6,496 bases of DNA from JAIVJN01 sp036732565 (lineage in GTDB: Bacteria; Acidobacteriota; Vicinamibacteria; Vicinamibacterales; UBA2999), in the NCBI GenBank assembly GCA_036732565.1, contig DAINCF010000414.1:1-6496 (forward strand), in the 5' to 3' direction. Shown here piece by piece: positions 1-4,971 of this stretch (position 1 is the first letter of the stretch; each line of letters starts with the position of its first letter). Position numbers and translations under genes: made by a program. The notes under the pieces are model-generated. The model searched no databases. It saw nothing but the letters and a program-made list of their open reading frames with translations, and was not told where the DNA came from.

Positions 1-67
1 CTCGTGGGGGCCGGCTTTAGCCGGCCCTCAGGTCCGCCTAAAGGCGGACCCCACGTACGTGGCGGCC
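1..67. repeat. Double-hairpin palindromic repeat, copy 1 (3' of the M48 protease gene)
   Basis: Two adjacent perfect palindromes are visible. The first has a stem 8-15 pairing with 20-27 around a TTTA loop (core GGCCGGC/GCCGGCC). The second has a stem 31-39 pairing with 42-50 around a two-base loop (GGTCCGCCT/AGGCGGACC). They are separated by a few bases and bounded by an outer inverted repeat, CGTGGGG at 3-9 and CCCCACG at 49-55, so the whole could fold as a three-way junction, although the outer and inner stems compete for a few bases. The 12-mer TACGTGGCGGCC at 56-67 recurs at 2699-2710 and looks like the start of another unit. On the minus strand the element begins 26 bases after the protease stop codon. 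No U-tract follows it, so an intrinsic terminator role is unproven. Confidence 0.85.
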
Positions 68-76
68 CTTCTCGTG

Positions 77-1534
77 TCATCCGACCACGATAATCTTCAA
101 TCGCTCGCCTGGTCTGGGCTGCTCGTTGACTTCGTAGCCGTTCATGATCGCCAACTGCGTCGCGCGCACGAGATTCCCGTGCCGCGACGCGATCGCCTGC
201 CACGTGTCGCCCTGTCGCGCGACGTAGAAGTCCAGGCGGTTGGGGCGCACGTTGGCGGCCTCGTCACGCGTCAGCTCGCGGAATGACTGGATGGACTTGG
301 TGATCTCGGCATCCACTTGCGCGAACGTCTCTTTCGGCGCAAAGCCCGCGAGCATGAAGACCTGCCGCCCTTGCAGCACGTGCGCCGCGCGCATCACGAC
401 CTGACCGAAGCTTTGCAGTCGTCCCGAGTAGAGACCGACATACGCGTCCATGCCATTGATGTTGGTCGGCTGTCCTTCGGATCGGCGGAAGCCCGCGCTT
501 CGCATCGATTGCACCGCGGCGTCTTCGATCGATTGGTTCTGCCCCGTCAGACTCGCGAGTTGCATCATCATGTAGTGCTTCTGTCCGGGCTCGCGCGCCG
601 CGACCTGCTCCGGCGTGTTCTGCACTTCCCATCCTTCGGGAAATTCGATCGAGAAGCGCAGATCGGGGTGCAGGAAGAGATTGCCGCGGACGATGCCGTC
701 CTTCGGGTTGTCGCCGATGACCACGCCATCGATGGCGCGAAGAAACTCCTCTCGATTCTTCGCGGTCGCCGTGGCGCTCTGATGTTTCGCCACCAGCGGC
801 TGCGCCTGGCTCACCCGCGATGCGGGATCCGGGTGCGTGGACAGCCAGTTGGGCACCCCCTTCTCGCTCATCGCGTCCACCTTCGACAGCGTGCTCAGGA
901 AGCGCGGCACCGCGGTCGGGTCCCATCCGGATCGCGACGAGTACTCGAGCCCTAACCCATCGGCCTGGATCTCATCGCCACGTCCATATTTCAGCGAGAG
1001 CAGGCCCACACCCAACGACGCGGCGTCGCCGAACGGTCGAGCCCCCGGCACGAAGATGCTCAACGCGATCAGCCCGATGCTGCTGCCGGTGGCGCGCGTG
1101 TACTGCTGCGCCGCGTGCCGAGCCGTGACGTGACCGATCTCGTGTCCGAGCACACCGGCGAGCTCGGACTCGTCGGCGAGATAGGGCAGGATGCCGCGCG
1201 TGATGTAGATGTAGCCGCCCGGGAGCGCGAACGCGTTGATGGCAGGATTGTCGACGACCGCAAACTGCCAGGGCAGGTTGGGCCGGTGCGATTCCTTCGC
1301 CAGACGCATCCCGATGTCCGACACATACCGCTGCAGCTCGGCATCGTCGTAGATGCCCATGTCGCGACGGACTTCGGCGTCCCCCTGTTGGCCGATTGCG
1401 ATCTCTTGCTGCTCGCTCATCAGCGAGATCTCGCGTTTGCCGGTGGCGGGGTTCGTCGCGCACGCCCATGTCACGCTCGACATTGCGAAGACGAGGACGG
1501 CACGTCGGGCTGAGACGGGGAGTTGCGTGATCAT
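77..1534 (-). CDS. M48 family zinc metalloprotease, putative lipoprotein, with LysM-like C-terminal domain
   Basis: Predicted 485-residue periplasmic or membrane-anchored peptidase. A short basic and hydrophobic leader (residues 1-25) ends in WAC-ATNPATGKR. The conserved CATNP-TGKR segment after a cysteine is typical of M48 lipoproteins of the BepA/LoiP kind, but the residues before Cys25 (T, W, A) make a poor lipobox. The zinc site is HEIGH at 131-135 with the third ligand Glu188 in ExxxD (188-192), and STHPDP at 232-237 is also family-typical. The peptidase domain spans about 45-250. Residues 285-420 form an accessory domain, and 436-483 (YVARQGDTWQAIA...) look like a LysM-type wall-binding module. 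Such proteases usually act in envelope protein quality control. I chose the ATG at 1534: an open extension to 1759 translates the palindromic repeat and lacks a signal sequence. No clear Shine-Dalgarno sequence is seen. The gene follows the aldolase gene at 228 bases, so it may have its own promoter. Confidence 0.92.
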   Translation of the reverse strand: MITQLPVSARRAVLVFAMSSVTWACATNPATGKREISLMSEQQEIAIGQQGDAEVRRDMGIYDDAELQRYVSDIGMRLAKESHRPNLPWQFAVVDNPAINAFALPGGYIYITRGILPYLADESELAGVLGHEIGHVTARHAAQQYTRATGSSIGLIALSIFVPGARPFGDAASLGVGLLSLKYGRGDEIQADGLGLEYSSRSGWDPTAVPRFLSTLSKVDAMSEKGVPNWLSTHPDPASRVSQAQPLVAKHQSATATAKNREEFLRAIDGVVIGDNPKDGIVRGNLFLHPDLRFSIEFPEGWEVQNTPEQVAAREPGQKHYMMMQLASLTGQNQSIEDAAVQSMRSAGFRRSEGQPTNINGMDAYVGLYSGRLQSFGQVVMRAAHVLQGRQVFMLAGFAPKETFAQVDAEITKSIQSFRELTRDEAANVRPNRLDFYVARQGDTWQAIASRHGNLVRATQLAIMNGYEVNEQPRPGERLKIIVVG

Positions 1535-1723
1535 GACGTGCAGTTGGCAGGCCTTGGGTTCTGCGCTCCGTGCGTTCCACGGTTGCGGGCTGCAACTCAC
1601 GTACCAGCGGCCACGCCACGCACGGCGCGGAAAAGTCCCAGGGCAAGGCCGCGAATGCTGGACGACTGGCCGCGTCAGGCGACAGCGTCTCTTGCCCGGC
1701 CTCCGGCCAGGCGGTTTTCGATC

Positions 1724-1747
1724 GTGGGGTCCGGCTTCAGCCGGACC
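1724..1747. repeat. Palindromic repeat, copy 2 (single-hairpin variant, 3' of the aldolase gene)
   Basis: A perfect 8-base stem, 1728-1735 pairing with 1740-1747, closes a TTCA loop (GGTCCGGC/GCCGGACC). The left flank CGTGGGG matches the flank of copy 1, and the loop differs by one base from TTTA. Relative to the GGCCGGC stem of the other copies the paired positions have changed together (GGCC/GGCC to GTCC/GGAC), so pairing is kept. The second hairpin is missing here. On the minus strand it starts 15 bases after the aldolase stop codon. No U-tract follows. The rest of the 228-base spacer 1535-1762 is GC-rich and shows no other gene or recognisable promoter. Confidence 0.8.
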
Positions 1748-1762
1748 TGTGCGGCTCACGCC

Positions 1763-2674
1763 TCACACTCGTGACGGCTCGTCCTTCAAGACGCCTAGCT
1801 TGCTCAATTCCGTCCGGATGGTGTCGACGACCGCTTGCGCGACCGGCACCAGCGGACTTCGCGGCGCTCCGCCGCGATAGCCGGCCAGGTCCAGAGCCAC
1901 CTTCAGCCCGGGCACGCCGTAGGCAGCGCCTACGAGTCGCGCGATCGGCGAGAGTCGGCGCTGCAGGCCGCGCGCCTCCTGGAATCGACCCCCGTGAACC
2001 GCATCGGCCAGCGCCACGCACAGATCCGGCACGATGCCGGCAATGGCGAGAATCGCGCCCTTGGCGCCGAGCGTCATCGCGGAATAGAACATCGGCGCGG
2101 AGCCGGTCATCAGGGTGAAGCCTTCACCCGCGCGCGTCAGGTGCTCCCCGAACTGGACGATGTCGCTGTTCGACTCCTTCATGCCGACGATATTCGGGTG
2201 CTCGCTCAGGATGCCGACGGCGTCGGGCGTCAGGTTCACGCCGGTGTAGACGGTGACGTTGTAGAGCAGGACAGGCACGGGGGACACGTCGGCGACGGCG
2301 TTGTAGTGCCGAACGAACGCGTCAGTGGTCATCTGTCCTTTGTAGAAGGCCGGCGTCCGCACCAGCACCGCGTCCACGCCAAGGTCGGCGGCGCGCCGTG
2401 AGGCGGCAATCGTGGCGCGGGTGGATTCCTGGCCCGTGCCGGCGAGCAGCGGACGTTCGGCGGGCACGGCACTGCGAACCGCCGCGATGGCGCGATCCGC
2501 CTCGTCCTCGTCGAGCTGCGGCGCCTCGCCGTTCGACCCGAGCACGACGAGACCGGTTAACGACGATTGCATGTAGCGGTCGGCATTGAACCGAAGCGCG
2601 TCTTCGTCGAGATCGCCAGATGTGGTGAACGGGGTGACCACGGGCGCGTAGATGCCGGCGAGGGATGTACTCAT
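1763..2674 (-). CDS. DHDPS/NAL-superfamily class I aldolase, 4-hydroxy-2-oxoglutarate aldolase (HOGA)-like
   Basis: A complete 303-residue TIM-barrel aldolase, the normal length for the family, that should form a Schiff base with a 2-oxo acid. Visible active-site residues: Lys166 (GMKES), Tyr138 (LLYN), and GSNGE at 46-50 supplying Ser47 and Asn48. The segments LLAGTGQEST (76-85), SPVPVLLYNV (131-140), HPNIVGMK (159-166) and GVPGLK (253-258) closely match what I recall of HOGA1. True DapA has TT in place of SN and an arginine in YNVPSRTG that binds the substrate carboxylate; here that position is Tyr143 (YNVTVYTG), so a lysine-pathway role is unlikely. Other members of the superfamily (keto-deoxy sugar acid aldolases or dehydratases) cannot be excluded. 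Start: ATG at 2674, immediately in front of the conserved GIYAPVVTPF; no good Shine-Dalgarno sequence precedes it. It lies 168 bases after the permease gene in the same direction. Confidence 0.93.
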   Translation of the reverse strand: MSTSLAGIYAPVVTPFTTSGDLDEDALRFNADRYMQSSLTGLVVLGSNGEAPQLDEDEADRAIAAVRSAVPAERPLLAGTGQESTRATIAASRRAADLGVDAVLVRTPAFYKGQMTTDAFVRHYNAVADVSPVPVLLYNVTVYTGVNLTPDAVGILSEHPNIVGMKESNSDIVQFGEHLTRAGEGFTLMTGSAPMFYSAMTLGAKGAILAIAGIVPDLCVALADAVHGGRFQEARGLQRRLSPIARLVGAAYGVPGLKVALDLAGYRGGAPRSPLVPVAQAVVDTIRTELSKLGVLKDEPSRV

Positions 2675-2698
2675 GAGATAAAGGGCACCGTCTTCAAC

Positions 2699-2824
2699 TA
2701 CGTGGCGGCCGGCGTTAGCCCAAGTACGTGGGCCGGCTTAGCCTCAAGTACGTGGGCCGGCTTAGCCTCAAGTACGTGGGGGCCGGCTTTAGCCGGCCCA
2801 GGTCCGCCTGAAGGCGGACCCCCC
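2699..2824. repeat. Palindromic repeat, copy 3, with tandem ~24-base partial units (3' of the OppC-type permease gene)
   Basis: Four successive units begin with TACGTGG at 2699, 2725, 2749 and 2773 (spacings 26, 24, 24). The middle two are identical over 24 bases and carry a shortened GGCCGGCTTAGCC core. The last runs into a full double hairpin: stem 2780-2787 pairing with 2792-2799 (loop TTTA), then stem 2801-2809 pairing with 2812-2820 (loop GA). This final part matches copy 1 at 1-55 in order and orientation. On the minus strand the double hairpin starts 22 bases after the permease stop, and the tandem units lie between it and the aldolase start. It occupies most of the 168-base spacer 2675-2842; nothing else is recognised there. 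Confidence 0.88.
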
Positions 2825-2842
2825 GCAATTCTGCAACGTATC

Positions 2843-3817
2843 TCAGGGGTGCCGAGACCTGTCCATCGATCTTGACATGAAACCGGCCCCGGTCGACTCC
2901 AGCGCGCTATTGGCCGCCAGCACGACGAGGAAGATCGCGACCGCCGGCGCCATCACCCAGGGGAAGCGGGTGAGGTAGTTCACATTCGTCGCCTCTGTCA
3001 GCATCGTCCCCCAGCTCGGCGCGGTGTCGGGGAAGCCGAGGCCCATGAACGACAAGGTCGCCTCCGCCAGCATGAACGCCGGCAGCAGCAGCGTGGCCTG
3101 GACGAACAGGTGTCCCGTGCACGCTGGCAGGATGTGGCGGGAGAGCACGTACCACGGTGAGCCGCCAACGGCTCGCGCCGCCTGAACGAACTCGCGCTCG
3201 CGCTCGGCGACCACGATCGACCGCACGCCGCGTGCGACGATCGGCCAGCCCACCAGCGCGAAGATCGCGAGCATCGACACGAACACCGTGCTCGGCGGAA
3301 GCACCAGCGGCAGAACGGCGCGAAGCACGAGCACCACGTGGATGATGGGCAGGACGAGCACGAAGTCCGCCGTGCGCATCAGCATCTCGTCCAACCATCC
3401 GCCGCGATAGCCCGACCAGGCGCCGGCGAGGACACCGAGGAGCAGGGCTCCCGCGGTGGCGGCGAGGGCGACGCCGAGCGACACGCGCGCGCCGGCCAGC
3501 AGGCGTGACAGGACATCGCGGCCGAAGCTGTCCGCGCCCAACAGAAACACCGGGCGATCGTCCGACGCCGCCCTCGACCACGGCAATGGCAGGCGGGCGC
3601 GCTCGTCGCGCTCGTAGCGCTGCTCGATTCGATCCACCAGCGCGATCGGATAGGCGAACGGCGCTTGCCATCCGTCGGCGCCTCGCAGGTGAGGCGGCAT
3701 CGGCGGCGCGAACTGAAAGTCCTGGTTCGACCGCGAGGGATCGTACGGCGCGCACCACGGCGCGACGGCGGCGATCAGGATCAGCGTCACGATCAGCGGC
3801 AGGGTGCGGGCGATCAC
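2843..3817 (-). CDS. ABC importer permease, OppC/DppC type
   Basis: A 324-residue inner-membrane channel subunit of a peptide/nickel-type ABC importer, partner of the permease encoded immediately upstream. TM1 is at about 4-24. The hallmark LLGADSFGRDVLSRLLAGAR (92-111) precedes the transmembrane core, the EAA loop that contacts the ATPase is about 212-231 (QAARAVGG...HILP), and AEATLSFMGLGFPDTAPSWG is at 251-270. The start is a GTG whose bases form a GTGA overlap with the TGA stop of the upstream gene, with GGGAG seven bases before it, so translational coupling is likely. Two oddities: the loop between TM1 and the hallmark is long and charged (about 26-91), and the C-terminus (NSALESTGAGFMSRSMDR) lacks the usual LGDGLRDALDPR ending. 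The loop type is familiar from some peptide importers; the tail divergence is unusual but no frameshift is evident. Confidence 0.95.
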   Translation of the reverse strand: MIARTLPLIVTLILIAAVAPWCAPYDPSRSNQDFQFAPPMPPHLRGADGWQAPFAYPIALVDRIEQRYERDERARLPLPWSRAASDDRPVFLLGADSFGRDVLSRLLAGARVSLGVALAATAGALLLGVLAGAWSGYRGGWLDEMLMRTADFVLVLPIIHVVLVLRAVLPLVLPPSTVFVSMLAIFALVGWPIVARGVRSIVVAEREREFVQAARAVGGSPWYVLSRHILPACTGHLFVQATLLLPAFMLAEATLSFMGLGFPDTAPSWGTMLTEATNVNYLTRFPWVMAPAVAIFLVVLAANSALESTGAGFMSRSMDRSRHP

Positions 3818-4779
3818 TCACGCACTCCCGATCGCACGCGCGGATCGACCCAGGCATGCACGACATCGGCGGTGAACATGCCCACCGCCAACACCGCGGC
3901 ACCCGCCGCCACACACCCCGCGACGAGATACAAGTCTCTGGCGCGAAGCGCGTCGAAGAGCAGACGTCCCAGGCCGGGCCACGACGTCACGATCTCCACG
4001 ACGAACGAGCCGCTGAACAGCGTGCCAATGATGATGCCGTAGAGGCCGAGCACGGGCCCGAGCGAGCCGCGCCAGGCGTGCGCGAGCACGGCGCGCGTGC
4101 GCGTGATGCCACGGGCCAGCCCGGCGCGCACGAACGCGTGGGTCATGGCCTCCGCGACCGATTGCGCCTGTACGCGCTCCAGCGTCGCGGCAATCGGCAG
4201 GGCCAACGCCAGCGCCGGGACCGGGAGATGGCGCACGAGATCGGCGAGCCACGCCGACCACGACAGGTTGGCGGCCGCCGCGGACGTCATGCCGCCGATC
4301 GGCCACCAGCCGGTGCGAGCCGCCAGCAGGACGAACACCAGCGACGCCACCAGTGGCGGCACCGAGAGGCAGACCAGCGAGACCAGCCGAATCAGGCGCG
4401 ACAGCGGATGGGTCGAGCTCCCAGAGATGATGCCGAGGGGGACGCCGATGACGGTCGCGAGCAGCAGCGCCGCGAAGCCGAGGATGCTCGTGTTGACCAG
4501 ACGCTCGGCGACCATGTCCGTGACCGGACGCGAGTAGATGAGCGATCGGCCGAAGTCCAGCCGCAGCGCCCCGCCGATCCAGCGGACGTACTGTTGCAGG
4601 ATGGGCTGATCGAGACCGGCCTCGGCGCGCAGTCGCGCGCGCGCGGCGGCGTCCAACTCGAGGATCTGTTCGCTGGTGAAGTCGCCCGGCGCCAACCGCG
4701 TGAGCAGGAGCGCCGCCGAAGAGACGACGAAGACCAGCAAAACTGCGACGAGGGCGCGACGGAGGAGAAAGACCAGCAT
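3814..4779 (-). CDS. ABC importer permease, OppB/DppB type
   Basis: A 321-residue polytopic membrane protein, the first channel subunit of the importer. TM1 is about 5-28 and leads into RLAPGD (28-33), a family signature. AGLDQPILQQYVRWIGG (54-70), LDFGRSL (74-80) and PVTDMVAERL (85-94) are also canonical. The EAA-loop equivalent lies at about 212-240, and the conserved VVEIVTSWPGLGRLLFDAL (260-278) and ADVVHAWVDPRVR (304-316) close the protein. I placed the start at the ATG at 4779, which puts TM1 at the N-terminus as in homologues. An open extension to a GTG at 4872 encodes only the low-complexity 8-base repeat (ITKS/SPDHQ-like) and is rejected. No Shine-Dalgarno sequence is visible before 4779, since the upstream bases are the repeat itself. 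It overlaps the next permease gene by 4 bases. Confidence 0.95.
   Translation of the reverse strand: MLVFLLRRALVAVLLVFVVSSAALLLTRLAPGDFTSEQILELDAAARARLRAEAGLDQPILQQYVRWIGGALRLDFGRSLIYSRPVTDMVAERLVNTSILGFAALLLATVIGVPLGIISGSSTHPLSRLIRLVSLVCLSVPPLVASLVFVLLAARTGWWPIGGMTSAAAANLSWSAWLADLVRHLPVPALALALPIAATLERVQAQSVAEAMTHAFVRAGLARGITRTRAVLAHAWRGSLGPVLGLYGIIIGTLFSGSFVVEIVTSWPGLGRLLFDALRARDLYLVAGCVAAGAAVLAVGMFTADVVHAWVDPRVRSGVRE
3825..3829 (-). promoter_or_regulatory. Ribosome binding site for the OppC-type permease, inside the upstream gene
   Basis: GGGAG on the minus strand stands seven bases before the GTG start at 3817. It supports choosing this GTG, which overlaps the preceding stop codon as GTGA, and suggests coupled translation of the two channel subunits in equal amounts. 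Confidence 0.6.
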
Positions 4780-4784
4780 TTGGT

Positions 4785-4961
4785 GATCTGGCGATCTGGC
4801 GATTTGGTGATCTGATTTGGTGATTTCGTGATGTCGCGATCTATTTGGTGATTGGCGTGAGCTCGTCCCCACCGGTCATCTCCGCGCGAGTCACCAAATC
4901 GAAAATAGATCGCCAACTCACCAGATCGCCAAAATCGGATCACCAGCTCACGAGATCGCCA
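4785..4961. repeat. Array of 8-base GATYTGGY units with internal inversion (large imperfect inverted repeat)
   Basis: From 4785 to about 4858 the plus strand reads as units GATCTGGC, GATCTGGC, GATTTGGT and variants, mostly 8 bases long with occasional 6-, 7- or 12-base units. From 4891 to 4961 the units appear as their reverse complement (ACCAAATC, ACCAGATC, GCCAACTC, ACGAGATC). The arms pair: 4836-4846 is the exact reverse complement of 4903-4913, and 4847-4851 of 4891-4895, giving a 16-pair stem with a 7-base bulge and a loop at 4852-4890. Further out, 4789-4800 matches 4920-4931 at 11 of 12 positions. The array fills the 192-base gap between the solute-binding protein and the first permease and would be transcribed as a long hairpin, possibly lowering channel expression relative to the receptor. 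No U-tract terminator is seen. Confidence 0.85.
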
Positions 4962-4971
4962 CATGCAGCGG

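Noticed and set aside
1..55. Intrinsic terminator after the protease gene
   Set aside because: The hairpins are strong but no U-tract follows in the minus direction; recorded as repeats rather than terminators.
1535..1759. 75-codon upstream extension of the M48 protease frame
   Set aside because: It translates the palindromic repeat (GPAEAGP-like), has no signal sequence and no family similarity; the ATG at 1534 precedes the leader and CATNP segment.
1763..2674. Calling the aldolase dapA
   Set aside because: The DapA threonine pair and substrate-carboxylate arginine are replaced (Ser47-Asn48, Tyr143).
2699..2824. Possible CRISPR array
   Set aside because: The units are contiguous with no unique spacers of regular length, and no cas gene is present.
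3505..4815. 436-codon plus-strand open frame across both permease genes
   Set aside because: An Arg-rich antisense shadow of two clear membrane-protein genes, without motifs or a plausible start region.
4780..4872. 31-codon upstream extension of the OppB-type permease
   Set aside because: It encodes only the low-complexity 8-base repeat; homologues begin at TM1, matching the ATG at 4779.
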